Shown here: piece after piece, positions 25,718 through 35,173 of the stretch
Layout: every line of letters begins with the position of its first letter
Numbering within the stretch: position 1 is the stretch's first letter
From: Pandoraea norimbergensis
Lineage (GTDB): Bacteria > Pseudomonadota > Gammaproteobacteria > Burkholderiales > Burkholderiaceae
Direction of reading: 5' to 3'
Assembly: GCF_001465545.3 (NCBI RefSeq)
Contig: NZ_CP013480.3
Span: 1,860,001 to 1,924,000, forward strand
Length of the DNA: 64,000 bases
The notes under the pieces: model-generated
The model's input: the letters and a program-made list of their open reading frames with translations, nothing else
Databases searched by the model: none
What the model was told of the DNA's origin: nothing
Program-made: the position numbers and the translations under genes

Positions 25718-26416
25718 ATGTTTCGACGTATGTTGGCAGAAAGCATCGGCACGTTCTGGCTGGTGTTCGGCGGTTGCGGCAGTGCCGTACTCGCAGCGGC
25801 ATTCCCGCAACTCGGCATCGGCTTTGCCGGCGTGGCATTGGCGTTTGGTCTGACCGTGCTGACGATGGCATATGCCGTCGGTCACATCTCGGGCGGGCAT
25901 TTCAATCCTGCCGTGACACTGGGGCAATGGGCCGGTGGATTGTTTCCGGCGAAGGACATCGCGCCATACATGGGTGCGCAGGTGTTTGGCGGCATGGTCG
26001 CCGGCGGTGTTCTGTTCGTGATCGCGAGCGGAGCGCCCGGATTCGACCCGTCGGCATCCGGCTTCGCCGCTAACGGCTATGGCAGCCACTCGCCCGGCGG
26101 CTACTCGCTGGCGGCGGCCGTGGCGATCGAACTGGTGCTGACGGCGTTCTTCGTCGTGATCATCAACGGTGTCGTGTCGCGCCCGGCACTCACGGCGGTT
26201 GCCCCGATCGCGATCGGCCTCGCACTCACGCTGATCCATCTGATTTCGATTCCCGTGACGAATACGTCGGTGAACCCTGCGCGCAGCACGGGCGTTGCCG
26301 TCTTTCAGGGCGGCTGGGCGATCGATCAACTGTGGGTGTTCTGGCTCGTACCGTTGATCGGCGGCGTCATCGGCGGACTGGTGTCGCGCGCCTTGCGTCC
26401 CCAACCTGAAAACTGA
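25718..26416 (+). CDS. aqpZ: Aquaporin Z
   Basis: A 232-residue water channel of the inner membrane with six helices. Both NPA boxes are present (63-65 and 186-188). The selectivity-filter residues fall exactly at the E. coli AqpZ positions: Phe43, His174, Thr183 and Arg189, which predicts water rather than glycerol. CGGAGG precedes the ATG, so this start rather than an earlier in-frame codon is used. Confidence 0.96.
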   Translation: MFRRMLAESIGTFWLVFGGCGSAVLAAAFPQLGIGFAGVALAFGLTVLTMAYAVGHISGGHFNPAVTLGQWAGGLFPAKDIAPYMGAQVFGGMVAGGVLFVIASGAPGFDPSASGFAANGYGSHSPGGYSLAAAVAIELVLTAFFVVIINGVVSRPALTAVAPIAIGLALTLIHLISIPVTNTSVNPARSTGVAVFQGGWAIDQLWVFWLVPLIGGVIGGLVSRALRPQPEN

Positions 26417-26418
26417 CG

Positions 26419-26457
26419 TTGACAACTAACACTGTTAGATTAGACTAACGGTGTTAG
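26419..26457 (+). promoter_or_regulatory. SDR promoter with two operator copies
   Basis: TTGACA at 26419-26424 and TAGACT at 26441-26446 form a plausible sigma-70 promoter with 16 bases between. Two inverted repeats of the form CTAAC-N3-GTTAG cover it: 26426-26438 and 26445-26457, centres 19 bp apart. The same motif occurs ahead of the TetR gene at 27443, so the TetR protein is the likely repressor. Confidence 0.75.
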
Positions 26458-26533
26458 TCTTGCTGGCACCTTGATGCGGTTTGAGGGTGCCGGCATGTTT
26501 GCTTGTCAATTGCATGAATTGAGGACGAATGCC

Positions 26534-27358
26534 ATGTCAGAGAAGGTCTGGTTTATCACCGGTGCATCGCGAGGATTTGGGCGCGTCTGGGCCGAGGCGG
26601 CATTGCGGCGCGGCGACAAAGTGGTGGCGACGGCCCGGTCGCTCGCCGATATCGAGGATCTGGGCATTTACGGCGATGCCGTGTTGCTTCTGCCGTTGGA
26701 CGTGACGAATGGCGATGCCGTGTATGGCGCAGTTCACCGGGCGCATGCGCATTTCGGACGACTGGACGTGGTCCTCAACAACGCGGGCTATGGGCTCTTC
26801 GGCATGCTGGAAGAGACGAGCGAAGCACAAGCCCGCGCACAGATGGAAACGAACTTCTTTGGCGCGCTATGGGTGATGCAGGCAGCGCTGCCGATCTTGC
26901 GGGCGCAGGGGCATGGGCACCTTCTGGCCGTATCGAGTTTTGCAGGCGTCGTGACGTTTCCCAGCGCATCGGTGTATGTCGCATCGAAGTGGGCGCTCGA
27001 CGGCATGTGCGATGCGCTGTCGAAAGAAGTGGCCGGCTTCGGCATCAAGGTCACACTCATCGAGCCGGGTGGCTACGACACGGATTGGCGCGGCAGTTCG
27101 GCGCAACACGTGACGAAGCTCGACGCCTATGCGGAGTTGCGCGGTCAACTTGCGGCGGCGATGGGCAACCGCAAGCTCGGTGACCCGGCGGCAACCGCAA
27201 CCGCGATCCTCGCTGTGGTCGATGCCGATGAACCCCCGTTGCGGTTGCTGCTCGGCGCGGGCACCGTCGATATCGCGACGCGGACATATCAGGAGCGAAT
27301 CGGTGTCTGGCAACAGTGGGCCGACGTCTCGGCGGCCGCACACGGCGGCGCGGGTTGA
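26534..27358 (+). CDS. SDR family oxidoreductase
   Basis: A 274-residue classical short-chain dehydrogenase. It has the NAD(P)-binding TGASRGFG (9-16), NNAG (82-85), Ser135 and the catalytic YVASK (Tyr148, Lys152). Arg13 after the glycine motif and Arg35 suggest NADP preference. It lies behind a promoter with two TetR-type operators and just ahead of the tetR-like gene, so it is probably induced by an electrophile or a xenobiotic. Substrate unknown. Confidence 0.92.
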   Translation: MSEKVWFITGASRGFGRVWAEAALRRGDKVVATARSLADIEDLGIYGDAVLLLPLDVTNGDAVYGAVHRAHAHFGRLDVVLNNAGYGLFGMLEETSEAQARAQMETNFFGALWVMQAALPILRAQGHGHLLAVSSFAGVVTFPSASVYVASKWALDGMCDALSKEVAGFGIKVTLIEPGGYDTDWRGSSAQHVTKLDAYAELRGQLAAAMGNRKLGDPAATATAILAVVDADEPPLRLLLGAGTVDIATRTYQERIGVWQQWADVSAAAHGGAG

Positions 27359-27442
27359 CCCACGTAGATTGATCCACGCTGAGCGATCGCCCGCCATCGC
27401 CCGCCGTCGTCGATACCCCCGCACTGCCTGCGCGATGATAAG

Positions 27443-27455
27443 CTAACGCCGTTAG
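27443..27455 (+). promoter_or_regulatory. Operator ahead of the TetR gene
   Basis: CTAACGCCGTTAG is a third copy of the CTAAC-N3-GTTAG motif. It lies 18 bases ahead of the TetR start codon and implies autoregulation of the repressor. Confidence 0.7.
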
Positions 27456-27472
27456 TTTTGACGGGAAACACC

Positions 27473-28150
27473 ATGGCGATTCAACGGGACGACGTCGTAC
27501 AGACGGCGCTGGCTTTACTCGACGGCGGGGGAATGGAGGGCGTGACGTTGCGCAAGGTGGCGCAGGCGCTCGACATTCAGGCGCCGTCGCTCTACTGGCA
27601 CTTCGCCAACAAGCAGGCGTTGCTCGATGCAATGGCAGACGCGATGTTGCAGGATGTCGCGCGCGATGTGTCGCCGGATGCGGACTGGCGAGCGGTGTTG
27701 AACGCGGTCTCGCTTGAGATTCGACAAGCCTTCAACGCCTATCGTGATGGTGCCCGGGTGTTCGCCGGGACGTACGAGACAACGGAAAACGTGTTGCGCA
27801 CCGGCGAGGCGATGATTGCCGCCTTCGTGCGCGCGGGGGCCGACATCGAGTTGGCGACCACAACGGCATTCAGCGTGGTCTATTACGTGGTGGGTTTCGT
27901 GATCGAAGAGCAGGCGTTCGAGGCGGAAGCCTCAAGCGAAAAGTCAGCGGAAAGCGTGGCGCGCAAGACGGCGTTCCTGAATGCCGCCAAGCAGACCTAT
28001 CCGCTCAGTTGGCAGGCTCGCCAACACTTGTTCGCGCCCGACTTCGATAGGCGGTTTTCCGTGGGCATCGATTTATTGCTCAGTGGTTTCGCCCAGCAAC
28101 TGACCGACGGCAGCAAGAAAAAGGCCCCGCGCCGCTCAAACGCCCGCTGA
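27473..28150 (+). CDS. TetR family repressor (TetR_C type)
   Basis: A 225-residue repressor. The DNA-binding domain at the N-terminus (LRKVAQALDIQAPSLYWHFANKQALLDAMADAML) is of the classical tetracycline-repressor subclass, and the C-terminal half resembles the TetR_C ligand domain (YYVVGFVIEEQAFE). The ATG follows GGGAAA. It follows the SDR gene on the same strand; shared operators suggest that it controls both. The last 15 bases overlap the converging LysE-family gene. Confidence 0.9.
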   Translation: MAIQRDDVVQTALALLDGGGMEGVTLRKVAQALDIQAPSLYWHFANKQALLDAMADAMLQDVARDVSPDADWRAVLNAVSLEIRQAFNAYRDGARVFAGTYETTENVLRTGEAMIAAFVRAGADIELATTTAFSVVYYVVGFVIEEQAFEAEASSEKSAESVARKTAFLNAAKQTYPLSWQARQHLFAPDFDRRFSVGIDLLLSGFAQQLTDGSKKKAPRRSNAR

Positions 28151-28777
28151 GAACGTGTCGATCAGCATGCGGGCGGCCAGCGCCGCGAGCACTGCACCCA
28201 TGAACCACCGTTGCAGAGTCAGCAGGGCCGGGCGCTGCGCGAGAAACTTCGCCGTACTTCCCGCGCCGATCGCGACGGCGCCGTTGACCAGTACAAACGC
28301 CAAAATCACGACCGAGCCCATGGTGATGGAAGTCTTCAGCAGGTTGCCGCCCTGATCGCGGACGAACTGCGGCACCAGCGTCAGAAAAATCATCGCCAGT
28401 TTCGGGTTCAGCAGACTCGTCGTTGCGCCCATCACGAAGAGCCGGCGCGGCGGCTCGTACGAGAGCTCACGCGCTTCGAACGGTGAACGCCCGCCCGGCT
28501 TGACCGCCTGCCATGCGAGATAGAGCAGGTAGGCGGCGCCCGCCACGCTTAGCGCACTCATCCCGTACGGCACATGCATGAACAGCGCCGTAATGCCGAA
28601 CGCCGCACTCAGCATGTAAAAAAGATAGCCGATGATCACGCCCGCCAGCGAGACCAGTCCGGCCGCCCGGCCCTGTGCGATCGAGCGCGACATCACATAG
28701 ATCATGTTCGGACCCGGCGTAATCGCCAGCAGGCCGCAGATGGTCAGAAACGCATAAAAGGAGGCGGCATCGCGCAT
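28136..28777 (-). CDS. LysE/RhtB family translocator
   Basis: A 213-residue inner membrane exporter with about six helices. The family opening is FLTICGLLAITPGPNMIYVMSRSIAQG (the P-G-P-N motif), with TTSLLNPKLAMIFLTLVPQF in the middle. Exports amino acids or related small molecules; the exact substrate cannot be read. The ATG at 28777 is chosen from the family N-terminus; ribosome binding is weak. Divergent from the LysR gene at 28881. Confidence 0.9.
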   Translation of the reverse strand: MRDAASFYAFLTICGLLAITPGPNMIYVMSRSIAQGRAAGLVSLAGVIIGYLFYMLSAAFGITALFMHVPYGMSALSVAGAAYLLYLAWQAVKPGGRSPFEARELSYEPPRRLFVMGATTSLLNPKLAMIFLTLVPQFVRDQGGNLLKTSITMGSVVILAFVLVNGAVAIGAGSTAKFLAQRPALLTLQRWFMGAVLAALAARMLIDTFSAGV

Positions 28778-28880
28778 GGTCTTGCTCGGCAGGAGGCAGG
28801 GATCGCACTTAGTATCCGAGCGTGCCTGACCTCGGTAAAGCAATATAATCTGAGCCAATTCATCAGATTTTCTGAGTAAT

Positions 28881-29729
28881 ATGAAAAAGCTCGATCTCGA
28901 TGTGCTGGAAATGGTGGTGGCTGTTGCGGAGACCGGTTCGTTCGTGCGCGGTGCCGAGGCGGTGCATCGCTCGCCGTCTGCGCTGAGCATGCAGATCAAG
29001 GCATTGGAAGACGATCTGGGCAAGCCGTTGTTCATCCGGAACACACGGCGCGTGGCCGTGACGGCAGAAGGGCAGACGCTGGTGGACTACGGGCGGCGAA
29101 TGCTCGAGATGCGCAGTGAAGCGTGGGCATCGATCGTGCGGCCCGAGATCAAAGGACGCGTGACCATCGGCGTGCCCGACGACTATGCGTCGTCGTTGCT
29201 GCCGCAGGTGCTCCGCAAGTTTGCGGTGGCGCACCCGCGTGTCGAGATTCGTGTGATCGGGCTGGCCAGCAATGCGCTGGTTCCCTTGCTCAAGGACAAC
29301 ACGCTGGACCTGGCCTGCCTGACCAAGGTGAAGGGGCTGCCGGGAGAATTCATCCGGTTCGAGCCGTCCGTCTGGGTGGGCCCGCCAACGCGGCCCGTGT
29401 GGAAGGAGCGCCCGCTGCCGGTGGCGCTGTTCGCGCCCGGCAGCACGGCGCGTGCGACTGCCATCGCAGCGCTTCAGCGTGCAGGCATCAAGTACCGCAT
29501 GTCTTACGAGAGCCCCAGCCTGCTTGGACTCATCAGCATGGTCGAGGCGGGGCTCGCGGTCGCACCGCTCGCACGATGCAGCGTGCCTGCGCATCTTGTT
29601 CAGCTCTCGCAGAGCGACGGCCTGCCCCCGCTGGACGATCTCGAAGTGGTGCTGGCGCGCAGCGCAACGTCCAACCGCCCGCCGTGCGACTTTCTGGCGG
29701 AGCAAATTCTGACCGAACTGCGCACCTGA
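28881..29729 (+). CDS. LysR family regulator
   Basis: A 282-residue LysR regulator, slightly short for the family. The HTH is at about 17-48 (GSFVRGAEAVHRSPSALSMQIKALE) and the effector domain follows. It faces the LysE-type exporter across 103 bp, the standard arrangement of a LysG-like sensor with its exporter. A role as activator of that exporter is the simplest reading. Confidence 0.9.
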   Translation: MKKLDLDVLEMVVAVAETGSFVRGAEAVHRSPSALSMQIKALEDDLGKPLFIRNTRRVAVTAEGQTLVDYGRRMLEMRSEAWASIVRPEIKGRVTIGVPDDYASSLLPQVLRKFAVAHPRVEIRVIGLASNALVPLLKDNTLDLACLTKVKGLPGEFIRFEPSVWVGPPTRPVWKERPLPVALFAPGSTARATAIAALQRAGIKYRMSYESPSLLGLISMVEAGLAVAPLARCSVPAHLVQLSQSDGLPPLDDLEVVLARSATSNRPPCDFLAEQILTELRT

Positions 29730-29740
29730 GCGTCACTGCA

Positions 29741-30382
29741 TCAGCCGATCCACGCGGAATTTCGAATCACGCTACAGAAATTGCCGCGATGGAAATGCGG
29801 GTCCTTGTCGGCCAGCACGTCTGCCTTGACGTTGCCGAACGTCGTTTCCGGCTTGTGCTTGATGCCGTCGTAGAACGCCTGAATGATGTCTTCCTTGAAG
29901 TGCACGGTGCGCGGGTGGGCACGCACGACGGCCTCTCGTTCGATCTCGCTGTACTCGGGATAGGTCAGGCCCAGCACATCCATTTCGACGCCCGCAGTGA
30001 CCAGCGCGACCACCGGATGCATATGCTGGGGGATGCCGGGGGTGGTGTGCAGCGCGATGGCCGTCCACACCACGTCGATGTCCTGCTGTGCAATGCCTTT
30101 GCTCTTCAGAAAGTCGCTGGCCGCGTTAGCGCCATCGACTTCAAATCGTTCGCAGGCGCTGCTGTGTTGATGCGTGAGCCCCATGTCGTGAAACATGCAG
30201 CCGCAATAGAGCAGCTCGGGGTCGAACTTTAGCCCGCGATGCTGGCCGGCGAGCGCGGCGAAATAGAAGACGCGGCTTGAGTGATGGAACAGCAGGGTCG
30301 ACGCGGTGTCACGCACGATCTCCGTGATTTCACGCGCGAACTGACTATCGGGCACGGCGATACCGGCAACATTGGCAGACAT
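29741..30382 (-). CDS. HD domain protein
   Basis: A 213-residue metal-dependent phosphohydrolase-type protein. The HD motif appears as HHSSRVFYF (His33/34) and CMFHDMGLTHQH (His65-Asp66), with a further His in ALHTTPGI. The arrangement resembles cyanamide hydratase-like HD proteins rather than nucleotide signalling enzymes. GGAGG lies ahead of the ATG at 30382. It converges on the LysR gene. Substrate unknown. Confidence 0.87.
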   Translation of the reverse strand: MSANVAGIAVPDSQFAREITEIVRDTASTLLFHHSSRVFYFAALAGQHRGLKFDPELLYCGCMFHDMGLTHQHSSACERFEVDGANAASDFLKSKGIAQQDIDVVWTAIALHTTPGIPQHMHPVVALVTAGVEMDVLGLTYPEYSEIEREAVVRAHPRTVHFKEDIIQAFYDGIKHKPETTFGNVKADVLADKDPHFHRGNFCSVIRNSAWIG

Positions 30383-30545
30383 GAGGAACCTCCAGAAGGG
30401 GACAGCCCGGACAATTCGAACTGTGCGGACACTTCCAATTCTGCGCACCGCCGCCCCGGATCGCTACCGGCTTGCGGGGCCCATTTCCGCCAGATGCGTG
30501 TTCATGTCGGCCAGCCGCCAAGGGAGACTATCGGCGAAATAGAGG

Positions 30546-31166
30546 CTAAAAATGACCCGTGGCCAGATGCGCCGCAATGCCGAACATCATGACGGCGACA
30601 AAGCCGTCGAGCGCACGCCACGCGATGCTGCGTGAGAAGAGCCAGCGGCACGCGTACGAGACATACGTCAGAAAGAAGAACCACGCGAATGAGGCCGCGA
30701 CCGCACCCACCGTAAAAGGCCAACGGGCGTCGGCCGATTTGCTCGCGGTGATGGCGCCGATCACGAGTACGGTGTCGACCCATGCGTACGGGTTGAGTAG
30801 CGAGACGGCTGCGGTGCCGAGCAGCGTCTGTCTGAGCGAGTAGCGCTGTGAGCCGCCGCCGTCTTCAGCGTTGTGCTTGCCCCGCACCGCCGAGCGCAGC
30901 GCGAGCAACCCATGGCAGACGAGATACCCGATGCCGCCCCACAGGGCGAGACTCAGAACGATGGGTGTGCGCGTGAGGAGTGCTGCAAGGCCGCCCGTGC
31001 CGAGCGCGATAAGCAGCGCGTCGCTGCCGGCACAGATCAGGACGATCAGTAGCAGGTGCTGGCCAGTGACCGAGCGCCGGATGACAAAGGCGTCTTTCGG
31101 TCCGACGGAAGTAAACAAACCAAGGCCAAGCAGCAGCCCTTCGGTAAAGACTGAGGTGTCTGACAT
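30546..31166 (-). CDS. LysE/ArgO family amino acid exporter
   Basis: A 206-residue exporter with six helices and the ArgO/LysE opening EGLLLGLGLFTSVGPKDAFVIRRSV, plus VSLLNPYAWVDTVLVIGA near the middle, closer to basic-amino-acid exporters than the gene at 28136. A LysR gene lies just upstream on the same strand (31267-32172), but that one faces the DHA2 pump, so the regulator of this exporter is not clear. Confidence 0.9.
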   Translation of the reverse strand: MSDTSVFTEGLLLGLGLFTSVGPKDAFVIRRSVTGQHLLLIVLICAGSDALLIALGTGGLAALLTRTPIVLSLALWGGIGYLVCHGLLALRSAVRGKHNAEDGGGSQRYSLRQTLLGTAAVSLLNPYAWVDTVLVIGAITASKSADARWPFTVGAVAASFAWFFFLTYVSYACRWLFSRSIAWRALDGFVAVMMFGIAAHLATGHF

Positions 31167-31266
31167 ACGTCATGCCGACAACCTCTTAAGCTGAACCGGG
31201 TGGAGTTACAGGGCGTCGCCACTATAGAGGGAATGTGTGACGGCTGCAATCGCGCGCCGGCTGTTC

Positions 31267-32172
31267 TTATTCGAGATCGATCCGTGGAAGATTTGCCACG
31301 AGCGCATCGATGGCGCAGCGCGTTTTCAGCGGCATATAGGGCGTTTTCGGCCACACCGCATGGATCGCCAGTGGCCGCACACCACAACGCTCCCTTAATG
31401 CGACAAGCTCACCGGTAGCCACATATTTCGCCATCAGCCAGCACGGAATTTGCACGAGTCCGAGGCCGGCAACGCCAGCGCCGGCAATCGCCTGCACGTC
31501 GTCCAGACTCACTTGCGGCTTGATTTGCAACTCGTGCTCGACGCCCTGCGCATCGTGCATGCGCCAACCGCACACCACACCCGCTCGCGAATACATGATG
31601 CCCGCATGCCCGGCGAAGTCGTCGATCTCGACGGGGCTGCCATGCTTCGCCAGATAGGCTGGCGAGCCGCCGATGCTCACGTCCTGAACTCCCAGACGCC
31701 GCGCCGCCAGGCTCGTGCTGTCGCGTAACTCGCCAATGCGCACCGCGAGATCGATGTTCTCTTCGACGAGGTCGACCGCCCGGTCGGTGAACGAGATATC
31801 GATCTGAAGCTCGGGGTGTTGGCGCGCGAGGTCGAACAGCACCGGGGCGACGCAATGGTGCCCGAACGCAATCGGTGCGCTCACCCGCAACTGACCCCGT
31901 GGCGCGCTGTGTCCACTCTCCAGCTCGGCCTCACCCGCCTCCAGCTCGGCAAGCGCTCGCACGCACCGGTCGTAATATGCCTGCCCGGCTTCGGTGAGCG
32001 TCTGACTGCGCGTGGTGCGATGGAGCAGGCGTGCCCCCAACCGGTCTTCAAGTCGCGTAATGACTTTGCCGACGGCCGAGCGGGTGAGGTTCAGGCGCTC
32101 GGCCGCGAGTGTGAAGCTGCCGGCTTCAATCACCTGCACAAAGACCGCCACACCATCCAGATTGATTGACAT
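31267..32172 (-). CDS. LysR family regulator
   Basis: A 301-residue regulator with HTH at 17-48 (GSFTLAAERLNLTRSAVGKVITRLE), closest in style to DmlR/AaeR-like aromatic-responsive members. It is divergent from the DHA2 transporter across 101 bp containing the perfect palindrome GGGAATC-T-GATTCCC (32219-32233), likely its operator. Confidence 0.9.
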   Translation of the reverse strand: MSINLDGVAVFVQVIEAGSFTLAAERLNLTRSAVGKVITRLEDRLGARLLHRTTRSQTLTEAGQAYYDRCVRALAELEAGEAELESGHSAPRGQLRVSAPIAFGHHCVAPVLFDLARQHPELQIDISFTDRAVDLVEENIDLAVRIGELRDSTSLAARRLGVQDVSIGGSPAYLAKHGSPVEIDDFAGHAGIMYSRAGVVCGWRMHDAQGVEHELQIKPQVSLDDVQAIAGAGVAGLGLVQIPCWLMAKYVATGELVALRERCGVRPLAIHAVWPKTPYMPLKTRCAIDALVANLPRIDLE

Positions 32173-32218
32173 ATTCGGTCCTTGTGGTTGCGTTTTATGG
32201 GAAAAACTGTCGTCAATG

Positions 32219-32233
32219 GGGAATCTGATTCCC
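32219..32233. promoter_or_regulatory. Likely LysR operator, 15-bp palindrome
   Basis: GGGAATC-T-GATTCCC is a perfect inverted repeat midway in the divergent LysR/DHA2 gap. Size and placement fit a LysR recognition box. Confidence 0.65.
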
Positions 32234-32273
32234 GATATAGTACATCGGCCAAATACTTTTCTCTGCGATACCT

Positions 32274-33845
32274 ATGACGCTTTCCCGAGACCCCAAAAAC
32301 GCGCTGGCGCTAGCGGCGATCTGCCTGACATCGCTGATGTTCGGCCTTGAAATTTCCAGCGTGCCGACAATTCTCCCGACCCTTGAGCGCGTGCTGCACG
32401 CAGACTTCAAGGCCCTTCAATGGATCATGAATGCCTACACGCTGGCGTGCACGACCGTACTGATGGCCACGGGCACGCTGGCCGATCGCTTCGGACGCCG
32501 GCGCGTCTACGTCGCCAGCATCGTGATTTTTGCGGTGACGTCACTCATCTGCGGGTTGGCGCAAAGTGCTGCGGTGCTGATCGTCAGCCGGTTTCTGCAA
32601 GGTGTCGGCGGTGGCGCGATGCTGATCTGCATGGTGGCCGTGCTGTCGCATCAATTCCGGGAAGGGCGTGAGCGCAGCCGGGCGTTTGGTGCATGGGGCA
32701 TCGTGTTTGGCAGCGGTCTGGGCTTCGGTCCGATCGTCGGCGGGTTGATCGTTGCCGTGTCCAACTGGCAGTGGGTGTTCCTGATTCACGTCGTGATTGC
32801 GCTGGTAGCGCTCGGCCTCGTGTTTGCGGGCGTGAAGGAGTCTCGCGATCCGCACGCCGAGCATCTGGACCTGCCGGGCATCGTGACGCTGTCGTTGTCG
32901 ACGTTCGGCCTCGTCTACTACATCACGCAGGGGCCGGACCTCGGCTTCGACAGCCCCATCGGGTTGAGCATCATTGGCGCGTCAGCCCTGAGTTTCATCG
33001 CGTTTCTCATCGTCGAGAAGCGCAGTCCCCGGCCCATGTTCGATTTTTCGGTGTTCCGTGTCCGCGCGTTTTCCGGGGCGATGTTCGGCTCGATGGGAAT
33101 GAATTTCAGCTACTGGCCGTTCATCGTTTATCTGCCGATCTATTTTCAGGGCGCGCTCGGCTATAGCAGCGTGAACACTGGGTTGGCGCTGCTCGCCTAT
33201 ACGGTGCCGACGCTCATCGTGCCGCCGTTCGCCGAACGTCTTGCGCTTCGGATTGGCGCACGCAAGGTGATTCCGCTGGGCATGTTCACGATTGGCCTTG
33301 GCTTCCTGCTGATGCGCTTCGGCATTGATATGGCGCATGCCAGCTGGCTGACCGTGTTGCCGGGCTGTGTGTTGTGCGGTGCCGGATTGGGGATGACCAA
33401 CACGCCGGTGACCAACACGGCGACCGGCGCGGTGTCGTCGAACCGCGCGGGCATGGCGTCGGGCATCGACATGAGCGCACGGCTGATCAGTCTGGCGATC
33501 AATATTGCGGTGATGGGGTTCGTGCTGCTCGAAGGCGTCAGTGCCTATCTCGCTCGCGCGTTGCCGGCGTCTTCAGATGCACTGTCGCTGCGCTGGCTCG
33601 CGGAGAAGGTGGCGGCGGGCAGTCTCGACCAGTTGGCGCAGGGCAATGCGGCATTGTCGGCGGCCGACCCGAACGGTGTCATCGTTCATGGCGCGTTGGT
33701 GCACGGCTTCGGCCTGGTGATGTTGTACGGTGTGATCGGCGCGTGGGTGCTGGCGGCGCTGAGCTATGCGGCATTCGGGGCAGGCCCGCGTGCGCAGCAT
33801 CAGGAAGTTGCTTTCGACGACGGGGTGCGTCCGCCGAGTTTGTAA
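32274..33845 (+). CDS. MFS drug efflux transporter, DHA2 family
   Basis: A 523-residue carrier with 14 predicted helices. Motif A is GTLADRFGRRRVY, and motif C appears as GIVFGSGLGFGPIVGGLI in helix 5, the antiporter signature of drug:H+ antiporters. It stands opposite a LysR regulator, suggesting induced efflux of an aromatic or other toxic compound. It ends before a 12-bp-stem hairpin at 33853. Confidence 0.92.
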   Translation: MTLSRDPKNALALAAICLTSLMFGLEISSVPTILPTLERVLHADFKALQWIMNAYTLACTTVLMATGTLADRFGRRRVYVASIVIFAVTSLICGLAQSAAVLIVSRFLQGVGGGAMLICMVAVLSHQFREGRERSRAFGAWGIVFGSGLGFGPIVGGLIVAVSNWQWVFLIHVVIALVALGLVFAGVKESRDPHAEHLDLPGIVTLSLSTFGLVYYITQGPDLGFDSPIGLSIIGASALSFIAFLIVEKRSPRPMFDFSVFRVRAFSGAMFGSMGMNFSYWPFIVYLPIYFQGALGYSSVNTGLALLAYTVPTLIVPPFAERLALRIGARKVIPLGMFTIGLGFLLMRFGIDMAHASWLTVLPGCVLCGAGLGMTNTPVTNTATGAVSSNRAGMASGIDMSARLISLAINIAVMGFVLLEGVSAYLARALPASSDALSLRWLAEKVAAGSLDQLAQGNAALSAADPNGVIVHGALVHGFGLVMLYGVIGAWVLAALSYAAFGAGPRAQHQEVAFDDGVRPPSL

Positions 33846-33852
33846 GAAAGAC

Positions 33853-33879
33853 TGACGCCGGAGGTTGCCTCCGGCGTCA
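33853..33879. terminator. Hairpin between converging genes
   Basis: TGACGCCGGAGG-TTG-CCTCCGGCGTCA: 12-bp perfect stem with 3-base loop. No proper T-run follows on the plus strand; on the minus strand AGTCTTTCTT follows, so it may work best for the gene at 33899. Confidence 0.7.
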
Positions 33880-33898
33880 AACCGCGTGTTCGGGACGC

Positions 33899-34231
33899 TT
33901 AGGAAAACACAGGATTCTTGTCGGCCAGACCCACGACTTCGTCATAGATGTGGTCGCGCGTGCGACCGTCAACGCGCTGCCAGAGTCGCGCGAGCCAGTA
34001 CTTCATCCTGAGCTTCGTGATGACGGCGGCACTCACCGGCGTGGCGGGAAACTGGATGTTCTCGCCGACCAGCTTGCCGTCGAGATACGCATGGGCATTG
34101 GCTCTGACGTACACCTTGGCCTGCATCAGACTGGTGGCCCGGGAGGCGAATGCGAGATCCAGACAGGTCAGTGTCCAGACGGAATCTCGTTGTTCTCCAT
34201 AGACATGAAGCAGTATGTGTTCCTTTCTCAT
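33899..34231 (-). CDS. Unrecognised small cytoplasmic protein
   Basis: A 110-residue protein with no domain I recognise. Mixed alpha/beta look, one Cys (TCLDLAF), no signal peptide or helix long enough for a membrane. AACGAGGAG gives a good ribosome binding site ahead of the ATG at 34231, which supports it as a real gene; in-frame codons upstream lack one. Stand-alone between the DHA2 and GntR genes. Confidence 0.65.
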   Translation of the reverse strand: MRKEHILLHVYGEQRDSVWTLTCLDLAFASRATSLMQAKVYVRANAHAYLDGKLVGENIQFPATPVSAAVITKLRMKYWLARLWQRVDGRTRDHIYDEVVGLADKNPVFS

Positions 34232-34389
34232 GATCGACTCCTCGTTGATGCGTGCATGACCGGATCTCTGGCTGATCCTCGTGGCTTTTGCGTGGGAAGT
34301 CGGTTCGCTATCGCACCGACTCACCCGCCATTACCACGTACGGTCGAGGCAACGTCGGAATCTGCTTCTCGCCTGCGGCGGTGAGACGA

Positions 34390-35106
34390 TCAGAGATTAT
34401 CGAAGAACGGCGCCATGCGATCGCGCGAGCAGGCAATGTGATGCGCCATCGCGTCGCGGGCCGCTTCGGCATCACGCGCACAAAGCGCTTTCACGATGTC
34501 GGCGTGCTCGGTGATCGCTTCTTCCGTCACACGCGAATGAAAGCGCAAACGGAAGACATGCATATGCGCGTGAAGACGCGACAGCGTCTCGGCAATCAAC
34601 TCGTTGCCGCTGCACGCCGCAATCCACGCGTGGAACTTCGCATCCTGTAGCGCAAACTTCCCGTAGGCCACCTGCGCATTGCCGCCCGAGACGTTCTCCA
34701 TACTCTCGGCCAGCGTCTTCAATTCGGCCAACGCCGCGTCATCCATCAACTGGGCCGCCTCGGCCGCCGCGTAGGGCTCCAGCAGCATGCGCATGTCGTA
34801 GATCTGCTTGAACCGGTCTCGCGTGGGCATGGCGGCGGCGCTGTAGCCGACGTTGTGCGTCTTCACCACCAGTCCCTCGTTCTCGAGGCGAATCAACGCG
34901 GCGCGAATCGGCGTTTGCGAAACCCCCAACTCTCTGACGAGGGCATCGACGGCAATTCGGCTTCCCGGCGCAATGGCGAGGGAGATCAGCCGGGAGAGCA
35001 GCGTCTCGTAAATCTCATCGCCCAGCGCGCGTCGAGCCGACAGGTGGCTCGCGTCGTGCTCGGCAGCGGCGAAAAAGGTGGTCGATCTTGGATCTAGGTT
35101 GGACAT
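34390..35106 (-). CDS. GntR family regulator, FadR/FCD subfamily
   Basis: A 238-residue regulator. Winged HTH at about 28-90 (DALVRELGVSQTPIRAALIRLENEGLV), then an all-helical FCD ligand domain with metal-binding His/Asp residues (DAKFHAWIAACSGN, HADIVKAL, HIACSRDR). FCD regulators usually sense carboxylic acids such as lactate, gluconate or dicarboxylates. It is divergent from the Ldh2 gene and most likely controls the Ldh2/Fe-ADH/ALDH operon. Confidence 0.9.
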   Translation of the reverse strand: MSNLDPRSTTFFAAAEHDASHLSARRALGDEIYETLLSRLISLAIAPGSRIAVDALVRELGVSQTPIRAALIRLENEGLVVKTHNVGYSAAAMPTRDRFKQIYDMRMLLEPYAAAEAAQLMDDAALAELKTLAESMENVSGGNAQVAYGKFALQDAKFHAWIAACSGNELIAETLSRLHAHMHVFRLRFHSRVTEEAITEHADIVKALCARDAEAARDAMAHHIACSRDRMAPFFDNL

Positions 35107-35173
35107 GGATGGCTCTCCGGGATAACGCGCTTGACCGTGCCAGATTATAACCCTATCCTGTCGCAAATCAGAT

